Source: Papio anubis
Taxonomy: Eukaryota; Chordata; Mammalia; Primates; Cercopithecidae
Length of the DNA: 64,000 bases
Assembly (NCBI RefSeq): GCF_008728515.1
Contig: NC_044995.1
Location: 15,712,127-15,776,126 of the forward strand
Direction: 5' to 3'
Shown here: in pieces, positions 1-11,002 of the stretch
Layout of the letters: each line of letters opens with the position of its first letter
Position numbering within the stretch: the stretch's first letter is position 1
Notes under the pieces: model-generated
The model's input: the letters and a program-made list of their open reading frames with translations, nothing else
Told to the model about the DNA's origin: nothing
The model's database searches: none
Program-made: the position numbers and the translations under genes

Positions 1-305
1 GAATCATTCAGAAATAAGTATTTCTATGCCATATGGATCAAACCAATATATTAAACATCTTCTATTTGCATTATAAAATTACTAAATATAACTATTCAAG
101 GTGGTTATGAAAATATGATTATTCTAAAAGGCTACACTTTTTTCTTAAATATTTATAGATAAAATTGTAAAACTAGGACTGGGGAGGAATTTCTGTTGTT
201 TTTTTTTGTGTGTGTGGGTTTTGTTTTGTTTTTGTTTTTCTTTTGCTATATCTGTAATGTTTTTAAAAGGTGATTTCTCTCCTAATTTTGAGCTGTGCAA
301 TTAAT
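1..305. other. AT-rich unique intergenic DNA
   Basis: There is no recognisable gene or repeat family here. The DNA is A/T-rich with T and TG runs near 200-240, just before the first Alu. Confidence 0.5.
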
Positions 306-608
306 GTTTTGTTTGTTTGTTTGAGATGGAGTCTTGCTCTCTCACCCAGGCTGGAACGCAGTAGCATGATCTCAGTTCACTGCCTCCACCTCCTGGGTTC
401 AAGCGATTCTCCTGCCTCAGCCTCCTGAATAGCTGGGGTTACAGGCATGCGCCACCATGCCCAGCTAATTTTTTGTGTGTATATTTTTAGTAGAGACGGG
501 GTTTCACTATGTTGACCAGGATGGTCTCAAACCCCTGATCTCTGGTGATCTGCCCCCCTCAGCCTCCCAAAGTGCTGGGATTACAGGCATGAGCCACCGC
601 GTCTGGCC
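306..608 (-). mobile_element. Alu (antisense)
   Basis: GTTT-rich tail, then the Alu right arm and left arm read in reverse, ending in a GTCTGGCC head. Full length. Confidence 0.92.
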
Positions 609-1008
609 TAAAATCTTAAAAACAATAAAAGAAATGTTTAAATGCTATTTATGACATTAATTGAAATCCGATCAGAGCCTGTGATGTAAGATACAAATAC
701 AACCTGCTCCACTCCTGAAAATAACAACAAAGTAATACTAATAACTAGCAAGTCTGGTGAGTGCTTACGTAGCAGGATTTGAAATTCTAGCCTAGTTTTG
801 CCAAAACTCCTTATTTAATCCTAGGCCCGTCTGTGAACAACAGTTTCCTGCTTTGTGATCTGAGGGGTGGTGATAATTACTGCCCTCTCCATCAAAAATG
901 AGATCAGATCACAGAGGTGTGAAGAACTATCAGTGACCACAGGGAAAACAACAGTTAACATGAGCTGAATGCCTACTATGTGTCACACACTGTTTTAAGC
1001 AATTTATA

Positions 1009-1313
1009 CTTTTCTTTTCTTTTCTTTTGAGATGGAGTCTCGCTCTGTCACCTAGGCTGGAGTGTAGTGGCACAATCTCGGCTCACTGCAACCTCTGCCT
1101 CCTGGGTTCAAGCAATTGTCCCTGCCTCAGCCTCCCAAGTAGCTGGGATTACAGGCACCTGCCACCACGCCCAGCTAATTCTTGTATTTTTTAGTAGAGA
1201 CGAGGTTTCGTCATGCTGGCCAGGTTGGTCTTGAACTCCTGACCTCAGGTGATCCGCCCACCTCAGCCCCTCAAAGTGCTGGGATTACAGGTGTGCACCA
1301 CCGCACCCAGCTG
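1009..1313 (-). mobile_element. Alu (antisense), array unit 1
   Basis: Full-length antisense Alu with a TTTTC tail. It shares private variants with the Alu at 1637-1941. Confidence 0.92.
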
Positions 1314-1636
1314 CAATTTATACTTTTCATTTAGGATTTTTTTACTTAATCCTGACAAAAATACCAAGTGGCTGGTGGTCTTCTCACCTTCACTTTAAAA
1401 ATGGCAGTCTGGCTCCAAGACACTTACTCTCAGCCATGTGAGGCTGGAAGGCTGACATAGGCTATTTGTGGAATCACATGTCTCATCCACCGAGGTCCCT
1501 CCCAGCAGAGTCTGTGACATAAGAGAAATACTACCTGCTCCAGCTCTAAAAATAACCCATTAATAGGCACTAATAACAAACAACTTTGTTGAGTGCCTAT
1601 TTTGTGCCCAATCTGAATAAGAAAGATAATAATTAC

Positions 1637-1941
1637 CTTTTTTTTTTTTTTTTGAGATGGAGTCTCACTCTGTCACCTAGGCTGGAGTGTAGTGGCACAA
1701 TCTCGGCTCACTGCAACCTCTGCCTCCTGGGTTCAAGCAATTCTGCCTGCCTCAGCCTCCCAAGTAGCTGGGATTACAGGCACCTGCCACCATGCCCAGC
1801 TAATTCTTGTATTTTTTAGTAGAGACGAGGTTTCGTCATCATGCTGGCCAGGCTGGTCTTGACCTCCTGACCTCAGGTGATCCACCCACCTCAGCCTCCC
1901 AAAGTGCTGGGATTACAGGTGTGAGCCACCACACTCAGCTG
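1637..1941 (-). mobile_element. Alu (antisense), array unit 2
   Basis: Near copy of the Alu at 1009-1313, explained by tandem duplication of the whole unit. It has a small local ATC insertion near 1838. Confidence 0.92.
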
Positions 1942-2039
1942 CAATTTATACTTTTCATTTAGGATTTTTTTACTTAATCCTGACAAAAATACCAAGTGTC
2001 TGGTGGTCTTCTCACCTTCACTTTAAAAATGGCAGTCTG

Positions 2040-2216
2040 GGCCGGGCGCGGTGGCTCAAGCCTGTAATCCCAGCACTTTGGGAGGCCGAGACGGGAGAAT
2101 GGCGGGAACCCGGGAAGCGGAGCTTGCAGTGAGCCGAGATCGCGCCACTGTACTCCAGCCCGGGCGAAAGAGCGAGACTCTGTCTCAAAAACAAAAACAA
2201 ACAAACAAACAAAAAA
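2040..2216 (+). mobile_element. AluY with internal deletion
   Basis: It carries the monkey-type head GGCTCAAGCCTGTAATCC, but jumps from the first arm directly to the AGAATGGCG region, losing about 115 bases. It is flanked by the direct repeat AATGGCAGTCTGG, so it is a true insertion into array unit 3 only. Confidence 0.9.
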
Positions 2217-2452
2217 ATGGCAGTCTGGCGCCAAGACACTTACTCTCAGCCATGTGAGGCTGGAAGGCTGGCATAGGCTATTTGTGGAATCACATGTCTC
2301 ATCCACCAGGTCCCTCCCAGCAGAGTCTGTGATGTAAGAGAAATACTACCTGCTCCAGCTCTAAAAATAACCAATTAATAGGCACTAATAACAAACAACT
2401 TTGTTGAGTGCCTATTTTGTGCCCAATCTGAATAAGAAAGACAATAATTAAC

Positions 2453-2734
2453 TTTTTTTTTTTTGAGATGGAGTCTCACTCTGTCACCCCAGGCTGGAGT
2501 GGCTCACTGTAACCTCCACCTCCTTGGTTCAAGCAATTCTCCTGTCTCAGCCTCCCGAGTAGCTGAGACTACAGGTATACACCACCACACCTGGCTAATT
2601 TTTGTATTTTTTAGTAGAGACAGAGTATCACCATATTGGTCTGGCTGGTCTTGAACTCCTGATCTTAGGTGATCCACCCGTCTGGGCCTCCCAAAGCGCT
2701 GGGATTACAGGCGTGAGCCACCACGCCCAGCCCA
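2453..2734 (-). mobile_element. Alu (antisense), array unit 3
   Basis: Antisense Alu with a short deletion near its tail end (GCTGGAGTGGCTCACTG). Confidence 0.9.
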
Positions 2735-2735
2735 A

Positions 2736-3507
2736 CTTTTTTTTTTTTTTTTTTGAGACAAGGTCTTGCTTTGTCACCCAGGCTGGAAGGCAGTGGCATG
2801 ATCATAGCTCACTATAGCCAGGACATCTTGGGCTCAAGCAATCCTTCCACTTTAGCCTCCCAAGTAGCTGAGACCACAGGCTAATTTTTTTAATCTTTTA
2901 TAGAGACAGGGTCTCACTACGTTGCACAGATTGGTCTGACTCCTGGGCTCAAGCAATTCTCCTGCCTTTGCAGCGGGATAATTTAGGAATCAGAGAGACC
3001 GAAGGGTTGAGGAGGATTTCTTATTATTATTTAGGTGCACCGGCCCAGTCAGATTAATATTCAAAAAGACTGAGCCCCGAACAAAGAGTCCGGTTGCCTT
3101 TTAAGCATTTCATGGGGTGGGGGGAGATCTGTGCAGGGGAAAGCATATAACAGAAGTGAGAAACAAAGACAGTTATTCAATTGAGACATGCATTACATCA
3201 TTTCTTACTTTTCAAGGAACAACATGTTTTATGACTTGAGATTATCTGTCTAGTGACCTTGCAGCTGCACAGCTAGAGAAACAGAGTCTTCACAATGCCT
3301 GAGAAAGGTAGAGATAAGGCTTACTAACCACAGAAAAACAGGCAGTTAATTTTAAAGGACTCCAGCTCTTCCTCTTCCTCAGGGGGAATTGGGTTTTCTT
3401 ACATATAACTGAGTTTTGCTTACACATTCTTTAATTTGTTTTAATTCCTGTTCCACCTTTGGCCTCCCAAAATGCTGGGGTTACAGGCATGAGCAACCAT
3501 ACCTGGC
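2736..3507 (-). mobile_element. Alu (antisense) split by a solo LTR
   Basis: An old antisense Alu runs from 2736 to 2968 and resumes at 3456 with CTTTGGCCTCCCAAA. The 487 bases between are a solo LTR. Confidence 0.85.
2969..3455. mobile_element. Solo LTR, class I endogenous retrovirus type
   Basis: The segment begins TG and ends CA and is flanked by the 4-base direct repeat CCTT (2965-2968 and 3456-3459). It interrupts an Alu cleanly. A 4-base duplication fits a gammaretrovirus-like (class I) element. I do not know the subfamily or the orientation. Confidence 0.75.
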
Positions 3508-4150
3508 AATAGTTAACTTTTTTTAAAGTAAAAATGTTTTTTTCTTAAAGTTCAAACTATCTTTAATTTTGATGTATTTATTTTGGAAAAATAAATTCTG
3601 ACATTAAAACATTGTAAATGTCTCATGAATAACTTGTACAGTATATTTTTTAAATGCTTATCTGAAACTAGAGCTGCTTGCCCTTCCTCTAGTCTCTTAT
3701 TTATCATGATCACTCAAAAAATAAAATAAATAATTGAGAATTGATGTGTTGGTTTTTTGGTATCAGTTACTGTGAAAGTTACTCTTGGGGGTAATATTTC
3801 ATCTTTCAATCAAGCCATAAATCACAGATAAAACAAATGGAAACTGTCTTTATCTTGAACTGGAAAGTGGAAAATCGGCCCTGCCACTCATCAGCATGAG
3901 TGAACAGTTACAGGTGGATCCAGATGTAAAGTCAACAGGAAGCAACATTTCTCCCAAAAACATGCTGCAGCTGTAAACTGTCACAACAATCTTCTTTGTT
4001 GTATGACTCTTATTTTATTACTCACTGAGAAATTTTGGTCTCTAAAATCATAGACTATCAGAAACTTGGATGTTTGAAATTATAAAGATCAGAATGAAAT
4101 ATTCCACTCTTGATCAAGATCCTGAAGCAGTTCTTCAAAGAACTGTAAAA
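3508..4150. other. AT-rich intergenic DNA, nothing recognised
   Basis: A/T-rich unique sequence with no open frame of note and no recognised repeat. Confidence 0.45.
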
Positions 4151-4151
4151 G

Positions 4152-4457
4152 GTGGCCAGGTGTGGTGGCTCATGCCTGTAATCCCAGCACCTTGGGAGTC
4201 AGGAGTGGGTGGATCACCTGAGGCCAGGAGTTTGAGATCACCCTGGCCAACACGGTGAAACCCCATCTCTACTAAAAATACAAAAATTAGTCAGGCATGG
4301 TGGCAGGCACCTGTAATCTCAGCTACTCAGGAGGCTGAGGCAGGAAAATCACTTGAACCCAGGAGGCAGAGGTTGCTGTGAGCCGAGATGGTGACACTGC
4401 ACTCCAGCCTGGGTGACAGAGTGAGACTTAGTCTCAAAAAAAAAAAAAAAAAAAAAA
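4152..4457 (+). mobile_element. Alu (sense)
   Basis: Head GGCCAGGTGTGGTGG, both arms, then a long A tail that runs into GAAGAAGAAG. Confidence 0.93.
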
Positions 4458-4477
4458 GGAAGAAGAAGAAGAATTAC

Positions 4478-4985
4478 AAAAGGAGATGAAACGTGGCTTT
4501 ACCAGTACAATAAAGATAAAGCACAAACCAAAAGATAAAGCACAATCAAAGCAATGACTACCAAGAGGGAGAAGTGGACCAGTCAAAGCAAAAGTGGACC
4601 AGTTAAGGGCAGAGGTTAACAGCAACTGTTTTGGGGGGTGATCAAAGCATTTTGCTTATTGACTTTCTGGAGAGCCAAAGAACAGTAACATCTGCTTATT
4701 ATGAGAATGTTTTGAGAAAGTTAGCCAAAACTTTAACAGGAAAGTGCCCAGGAAAGCTTTACCATCAAGTCCTTCTCCACCATAACAATGGTCCTGCTCA
4801 TTCCTCTCATCAAATAAGGGCAATTTTACAAGAGTTTCCATGGGACATCATGAGGCGTCCACCTTACAGTCCTAATTTGACTCCTTATGACTTCTGTTTC
4901 CCAATCTAAAAAAAAAAAAACGATAAAGACATCCATTTGTCTTCAGTTAATAATGTAAAAAAGACTGCATTGATATGGTTAAATT
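4478..4985 (+). pseudogene. Mariner-family transposase fossil
   Basis: A 92-codon open frame (4631-4909) and its decayed flanks read as the C-terminal half of a Tc1/mariner transposase. Visible parts are IDFLESQRTVTSAYYENVLR, then HHNNGPAHSS (second catalytic motif, usual HxDNAPAH), then PPYSPNLTPYDF (third catalytic region, usual YSPDLAPSDF). The catalytic Asp of both motifs is Asn here. Upstream bases to about 4478 continue the homology out of frame, and bases after 4909 recall the downstream transposase but are broken by an A run. An ancient inactive DNA transposon; subfamily not assigned. Confidence 0.8.
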
Positions 4986-4989
4986 CAAA

Positions 4990-5440
4990 GGACTGTCAGC
5001 TCTTTATTTTCTCAGTTTTACTCTTTATTTTCTCAGTTTTGCACTTGCTGCCTCACCTCTCATGATTGCCTCAACAGCCACCTGCTGTCAGTTGACCAAC
5101 TCCTCTTCCTTATACCTCCCTAATTTGTGTTTTCCCACACGTAATTACTTTTGTTCTCTGCTGTTTAAGCCGGGAATTTGGGAGACATATTTCTTCCCTA
5201 ATTTTAATTGATTGGGGAGATGTATATGAGACTGATCTCCTGTTCTCCTTGGCTGTAGTACATGAATAAGGCCTTCTACCCTGGCAATAGTTGTTTATTT
5301 TTTTTTTAAGTAAACAAGAAATTGACCATCCCAGTTTTAAAACCTGAGAAACTTAGATTCGTCTTATCTGAGTTCCTTTCTCAGGAAACCAATCATCAGG
5401 CCTCCCAGGTAGTATCAAGGAACTGAAACTGACCAGATCA
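4990..5440 (+). mobile_element. Probable ERV LTR, 3' portion
   Basis: The run CTGCTGTTTAAG, then GAGACTGATCTCC, then GAATAAGGCCTTC looks like the end of a class I LTR with its poly(A) signal. Following bases to 5440 may be flanking or internal ERV sequence. The assignment rests on style alone. Confidence 0.4.
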
Positions 5441-5449
5441 CCACTTCTG

Positions 5450-5660
5450 GACAAGGAGATACCAGACGGCTCTCATATGAACTAATAGAGTGAGAACTCA
5501 CTCATTGTACCATGAGGATGACACCAAGCCATTCATGAGGCATCTGTCCCCATGACCCGAACACCTCCCACACTAGGCCTCACCTCCAACATTTGGGATC
5601 AAATTTCAACATGGAGACTTGGAGGGGATGAACACCCAAACAATATCACTATCAACACAG
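5450..5660 (-). mobile_element. MaLR-type LTR fragment (antisense)
   Basis: TCATGAGGCATCTGTCCCC, CACCTCC and ATTTCAACATGGAGA resemble the reverse of the MLT1/MST LTR core (compare 8301-9273 on the other strand). Confidence 0.6.
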
Positions 5661-6220
5661 CCTTTCCAACCCAAAATACCTGCTGGCTCAGAAAATACCA
5701 CCTAGTTTGGTATAATTCCACCCCACTCCCATATATACTGTGGCACCATCCTTACCCACCCATTGGAGCATTGCCCTTATCACATCCTTTCAACCCTTGC
5801 ATGGGCTCTTTCTCCTCCCAATCTGACTGAACGGTTCTTCCATTATTCATTCAATAAGTATTTAACATGCTGTGTGTACTGCCAACTTTAATACTTCCAA
5901 CAAATTTGTGAGGCAAGGATTGTTTACCCTATTTCAGAGAAAAAGAAGGCTGTCAGAGGAGGACATGGGAAGAATGTATTCAACTAGTCAGCCAGTCCAC
6001 AAACACAAACGCATGCCTCTCTCGTGTCTGTGGAAGACTGGGCAATGCTGGTCACATATCACTGACCAAGATAGGACTAGCCTCTCCATCTGAGTTTATT
6101 TAACCAGAGAGTGACAGCAGGCTAGGGTGGAGGAAGAACAGGGGGGGCAGAGTAAGCCCTTAACCAAACCTGCCAGATCATTAGCTTTCTGTAATGGATA
6201 ACTTCGTTTTTTAGTTTAAT
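5661..6220. other. Unique intergenic DNA with a possible MIR remnant
   Basis: No gene recognised. About 5845-5950 (CATTCAATAAGTATTTAAC, GTGAGGCAAGGATT) resembles a degraded MIR or L2 piece. Confidence 0.35.
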
Positions 6221-6306
6221 TTTACTTTTTTATTTTATTTTATTTTATTTTATTTTATTTTATTTTATTTTATTTTATTTTATTTTATTTTATTTTATTT
6301 TATTTT
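6221..6306 (+). repeat. (TTTTA)n microsatellite
   Basis: About 16 copies of TTTTA at the tail side of an antisense Alu. It probably grew from the Alu poly(A) tail. Confidence 0.95.
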
Positions 6307-6595
6307 GAGATGGGGCTGGCTCTGTCACCTAGGCTGGGGTGTAGTGGCATGATCTCAGCTCACTGCAACCTCTGTCTCCTGGGCTCAAGCTGTCCTCCCA
6401 CTTCAGCCTGCCAAGTAGCTGAGACTACAGGCATGTGCCACCCAAGTAGCTGAGACTACAGGCATGTGCCACCATGTCCAGCTAGTTTTTGTATTTTTAG
6501 TAGAGACAGAGTTCCGCCATGTTGCCCAGGCTAGTCTCAAACTCCTGGGCTCAAAGCCTCCCTGGGATTACAGGCGTGAGCCACTATGCCCAGCC
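6307..6595 (-). mobile_element. Alu (antisense) with an internal tandem duplication
   Basis: Old antisense Alu. About 31 bases (CCAAGTAGCTGAGACTACAG onward) are repeated directly at 6412-6442 and 6443-6473. Confidence 0.9.
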
Positions 6596-6629
6596 CCTTC
6601 CTCCATCTTCAAAACCAGAAAACGCAAAT

Positions 6630-6957
6630 TGGCCGGGCATGGTGGCTCACGCCTGTAAACCGAGCACTTTGGGAGGCCGAAGTGGGCAGGTCACGAGGTC
6701 AGGAGATGGAGAACATCCTGGCCAACACGGTGAAACCCCGTCTCTACTAAAACTGCAAAAATTAGCTGAGCTTGGTGGCGTGTGCCTGTGGTTCCAGCTA
6801 CTTGGGAGTCTGAGGAAGGAGAATCGCTTAAACCCGGGAGGTAGAGGTTGCAGTGAGCCGAGATTGTGCCACTGCACTCCAGCCTGGCAACAGAATGAGA
6901 CTCTGTCTCAGAAAAAAAGAAAAAAAAAGAAAAAGGAAAAGAAAAGAAAACGCAAAT
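6630..6957 (+). mobile_element. Alu (sense)
   Basis: Full Alu with a GAAAA-rich tail. The direct repeat GAAAACGCAAAT lies on both sides. Confidence 0.93.
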
Positions 6958-6998
6958 CTTTTTTCTGAACCTTTTCCATCATTACATTATTCTTTTCA

Positions 6999-7001
6999 TT
7001 T

Positions 7002-7033
<32 letters not shown>

Positions 7034-7050
7034 TTCCTTCTCTCTCTTTC
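6999..7050 (+). repeat. (CT)n simple repeat
   Basis: CTCTCT run broken by GTCT and TTCC. Confidence 0.9.
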
Positions 7051-7430
7051 CATGGCTTGAGAAAGGTTCTGCACTTCTTAGGAATTATGATTGACTTCCT
7101 GGATGAACTGGAATAATCTTCTCATCTCAAGATTCATACCTTAGTAACATCTCCTAAGGACCTTTGCCATACAAGGTAAGCCATTCCCAAGATTGGGGTG
7201 TGTACATCTTTAAGGGTGGGGCATTATTCTCCCTACCACATCATACAACCAAAAAATACCATTATTGGTCCCATTTGTTTCTATTTCTTCAAGATTCATT
7301 CTTAGTAAATTGCATGTTTCTAAGAATGTACCCATTTCTTCTAGGTTATTCAATCTGCTGGTATGTAACTGTAGACATTTTAAGTAAAGTATGCTCATTA
7401 ATGTGAAACACAATTTTCAGAAATTCTACT

Positions 7431-7810
7431 TGATATTGTTTGGATCTGGGCCCCTGCCCAAATCTCATGTTGAATTGTAATCTCTAATGTTGGAAGAGGG
7501 GCCTGATGGGAGGTGATTGGCTCAGGGGGGCGGATTTCCCCCTTGCCGTTCTTATGACAGTGAGTCCTCATGAGATCTGGTTGTTTAAAAGTGTGTAGCA
7601 ACTCTCCCTTCGCTCTCCTTCCTCCTTCTCTAGCCATATAAGATGTGCCTGCTTCCCCTTCACCTTCCACCATGATTGTAAGTTTCCTGAGGCCTCCTCA
7701 GCCATGCTTCCTGTACAGCCTGCAGAACTGTGAATCAACTAAACCTCTTTTCTTATAAATCACCCAGTCTCAGGTAGTTCTCTACAGCAATGTGAGAACA
7801 GATTAATACA
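7431..7810 (+). mobile_element. Solo MaLR LTR (THE1/MST type)
   Basis: Begins TGATATTGTTTGGATC, continues with CAAATCTCATGTTGAATTGT, and ends AATACA. It is flanked by the perfect 5-base duplication CTACT (7426-7430 and 7811-7815). A complete 380-base solo LTR. Confidence 0.9.
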
Positions 7811-7819
7811 CTACTCCTA

Positions 7820-8114
7820 GGCTGCGGGCAATGGCTCACGCCTGTAATCCCAACACTTTGGGAGGCAAAGGGGGGGTGGATCGCCTGAGGTCAGGAGTTT
7901 AAGACCAGCCTAGGAAACATGGTGAAACCCTGTCTCTACTAAAAATACAAAAATAAGCCAGGTGTGGTGGCGTGCACCTGTAATCTCAGCAACTTGGGAG
8001 GCTGAGACAGGAGAATTGCTTGAACTCAGCAGAGGTGGAGGTTGCAGTGAGCAGAGACCATGCCACTGTACTCCAGCCTGGGCAACAAAGTGAGACTCCA
8101 TCTCAAAAAAAAAA
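7820..8114 (+). mobile_element. Alu (sense)
   Basis: Full-length Alu, head GCTGCGGGCAATGGCTCA, A tail at 8104-8114. Confidence 0.92.
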
Positions 8115-8448
8115 GTCATGTCTGTTGGCCAGAAATACGAACATCCACAATAGAAAGTTACTGTCTCTCCCTCAGTTTCCAGGCCTGTAACAGTTCACAG
8201 TTTGGGAGTCTCTTGACTGAAGTGGAGGTTGGGTCCCCTTTTTCTTGCTTCAGACACCAAAGAATATCAAAGCCCTCAGAATCCAGCTGCTATAGAAGTT
8301 TGACTGTTAGTGTGCCCTCAAAATTTGTACATTGAAGTCCTAATCCATAATGTGATGGTATTTGGAGCTGGAGCATTTGGGAAGTAATTTGGTCATGACG
8401 GTGGTGACTTCATGAATAGAATTAGTGCCCTTGTAAGAAGAGACGGGA

Positions 8449-8742
8449 GCCCGGCACGGTGGCTCATGCCTTTAATCCCAACACTTTGGGAGGCTGAGGC
8501 AGGAGAATCACTTGAGCCCAGGAGTTCGAGACCAACCTGAACAATTCCAATGGTGAGACTCCGTGTCTACAAAAATTTAAAAATTAGCCAGATGTGGTGG
8601 GATGTGCCTGTAGTTCCAGGTACTCAGAAGGCTGAAACAAGAGGATTGCTTGAGCCTAGGAATTCGAGTTGGCCGTGAGCTATGATCGTGCCAGTGCACT
8701 CCAGCCTGGGGTGACAAGGAGAAATCCCATCTCTAAAAAAGA
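8449..8742 (+). mobile_element. Alu (sense) inside a MaLR LTR
   Basis: Old Alu, head GCCCGGCACGGTGGCTCA, tail merging into a GA repeat. Confidence 0.9.
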
Positions 8743-8907
8743 GAGAGAGAGAGACATGAGAGAGATGATCTCTCCCTCTACCTCTCGGCCATGTGAGGAT
8801 ACAGCAAGAAGGTGGCTGTCTGCAAACCAGGAAGAGTGCTTTCACCAGGAACCAAATTGGCTGGCACTTTGATCTTGGTGCCCCCAAAATTTTAAGAAAT
8901 AAATTTC

Positions 8908-9203
8908 TGGTCAGGCAAGTTGGCTTATGCCTGTAATCCTAGCACTTTGGGAGGCTGAGGCAGGTGGATCACCTGAAGCCAAGAGTTCAAGACCAGCCTG
9001 GCCAATATGGTGAAACCCCAACTTTCCTAAAAATACAAAAATTAGCCAGGTGTGGTGTTGGAGGCCTGTAATACCAACTACTCAGAAGGCTGAGGCAGGA
9101 GAATCACTTGAACCCAGCGGGTAGAGGTTGCAGTGAGCCAAGATTGCGCCACTGCACTCCAGCCTGGGTGACAGAGCAAGACTCCATCTGAAACAAAAAA
9201 GAA
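8908..9203 (+). mobile_element. Alu (sense) inside a MaLR LTR
   Basis: Head GGTCAGGCAAGTTGGCTTA, both arms, short A-rich tail. Confidence 0.9.
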
Positions 9204-9273
9204 GGAAGAAATTTCTGTTGTTTAAGTCACTCATCTATGGTATGTGTTATAGCAGCAGGAGCTCACTAAGACA

Positions 9274-9970
9274 CTAACCTTTCCAAGATCCCCAGATTCC
9301 TAGGACTCTTGGAAGACCAAGAGACCTTCAGAGCACAATAAAAGTGTCCATGACTTTAAGCCCTTTAATTCTTTCCACTACAGCAAAGAAATGGAAAAAT
9401 ATTGGCATTTTCTGATACCCTTGGATTTCAGTTAGCTTCTTCAAGACTGCACAGAGTTCTTCTCCTCCCTTATAGCAGGTAGTCCACAGATTCTGTAGAT
9501 TCCTTCCCTCTGAAATTCCAGAGATAATCCAGTATCCATCAGAATGCCTTGAGACCCCTGGATTCCTATGGGACCATCCAGCCTCTCCAAGATCTGTGGA
9601 TCCCTAGTAACCGCTCAGACTCACAAAATCTGTGAAATCCCAGAAGTTTTAGGACTTGCCTTCATTCCAGATTCCTGAGAATCCCCAGGCACACTTAGAT
9701 AGCTACAATCCCTTCTGCATATGTCTCCAATATGCAGCTTCTACCAGGTCCCTGGATCCTTCAGACATCACAATTTCCACATAAACCCGGTTCCAGGTCT
9801 TCCTCCTCTCTTTCTCCAACTAAAGTCTATGAGGAGATCACTGAATTTACAGGGCCCAGAACACAAACTTGAGGATCAACCAAGATTTCCATGAAGTCTG
9901 TTATCAAAGAAGTTCAGGGACTTTAGGACAATGAATTGCAGTGCAGGGTCTGCAAGAACACTAAAGCTGA
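9274..9970. other. Unique intergenic DNA, nothing recognised
   Basis: Phrases such as CCCAGATTCCTAGGA and CCAGATTCCTGAGAATCC recur loosely, suggesting an old degenerate repeat. No gene seen. Confidence 0.35.
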
Positions 9971-9971
9971 A

Positions 9972-10267
9972 GATTGGCCAAGCACAGTGGCTCACACCTG
10001 TAATCCCAGCACTTTGGGAGGATGAAGCGGGTGGATCACCTGACGTCAGGAATTCAAGACCAGCCTGACCAATAGCGTGAAACCCCGTTTCTACTAAAAA
10101 CACAAAAATTAGCCGGGTGTAGTGGCTTGCACGCCTGTAGTCCCAACTACTCGGGAGGCTAGGACAGGAGAATTGCTTAAACCCAGGAGGAAGAGGTTGC
10201 AGTGAGCCGAGATCACGCCACTGCACTCGAGCCTGGGTGACAGTGAGACTCCATCTCAAAAAAAAAG
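9972..10267 (+). mobile_element. Alu (sense)
   Basis: Full-length Alu, head GGCCAAGCACAGTGGCTCA, A tail. Confidence 0.92.
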
Positions 10268-11000
10268 TAAATACATAAATAAAAATGAAGCTAAAGATTT
10301 CCTCATTACCAAGGTATCAAGGTAAGGTCCCAGAATCCTCCAATCGCCATGTTGCATCTTCCTCCACAGCCTAGAATCTCCATGTTCATCCCAAACTTCC
10401 TCCCTCAGGACCTCGCAACAATACGCATTTCCAAAGCCTCCTACAACAGAGGCCACCGAACTCCCATGTACACCAAATACCCACGTCCTGACCTCAAAAC
10501 CCTTTCCTAATGGACCCAAATGGCCATGTTCTCCTATGCAGTCTCACTCAAGACAGAATTAGTGTGCAGGTGTCAGCCCCTTGTGATAGACAAGCAGAGG
10601 AAGAGCAGCAGTGGATCTATGAACGGGTGAATGTCCACCACATATCCCAATTGTGTGGGCTTAGACTCCAGGATATCATCTTCTTCCTGGACCCTTGACT
10701 TTCAAGAAAGGAATAAATATGGAGGATCAAGAGGGGAGATATAGGAGGACAAGGAAGATCTTAGGGACCTAGAAATAAAAACAGCAGCTTCAAGGTGTTG
10801 AGCTTCCCTGTGCCTGATGCTGTGCAAACCAGAACTTTTCTTGGAGTATGCAATGCAGTCTTTAGAAATCCGTGATAAAGGTTCTATGATCGTCCACATT
10901 TTACATGTGAGCAAACCGAGAGTCAGAACCATTAAGGTTCAGCCACCGAAGGTACCTAGCACAGATGTAGTAGTCAGATCTGTTTGACTCTAGAGGCTCT
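10268..11000. other. Unique intergenic DNA, nothing recognised
   Basis: Short open frames only, with no protein family recognised. 10880-10980 has a weak MIR look (TTTTACATGTGAGCAAAC). Confidence 0.4.
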
Positions 11001-11002
11001 GC

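Larger units (their letters stand above)
660..2735. repeat. Tandem array of three (unique segment + Alu) units
   Basis: A unit of about 330 unique bases plus an antisense Alu occurs at 660-1313 (diverged), 1314-1941 and 1942-2735. Shared markers include CTGCTCCA..CT.AAAATAAC and GTTGAGTGCCTAT. The last two units are nearly identical outside a later AluY insertion in the third. The Alus of units 1 and 2 share unusual variants (CACCTAGGCTGGAGTGTAG; GACGAGGTTTCGTCAT), so the Alu was copied with the unit and not inserted separately. Confidence 0.85.
8301..9273 (+). mobile_element. MaLR LTR (MLT1/MST type) interrupted by two Alus
   Basis: LTR pieces at 8301-8445, about 8745-8905 (CATGTGAGGATACAGCAAGA, GAACCAAATTGGCTGGCA) and 9207-9273 (AATTTCTGTTGTTTAAG to ACTAAGACA) read in order. 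Alus at 8449-8742 and 8908-9203 separate them. Confidence 0.8.

Noticed and set aside
2051..2257. Short proteins from Alu frames throughout the window
   Set aside because: The many 60-150-codon frames with phrases such as LSPRLECSG or QAGVQW are translations of Alu DNA, not genes.
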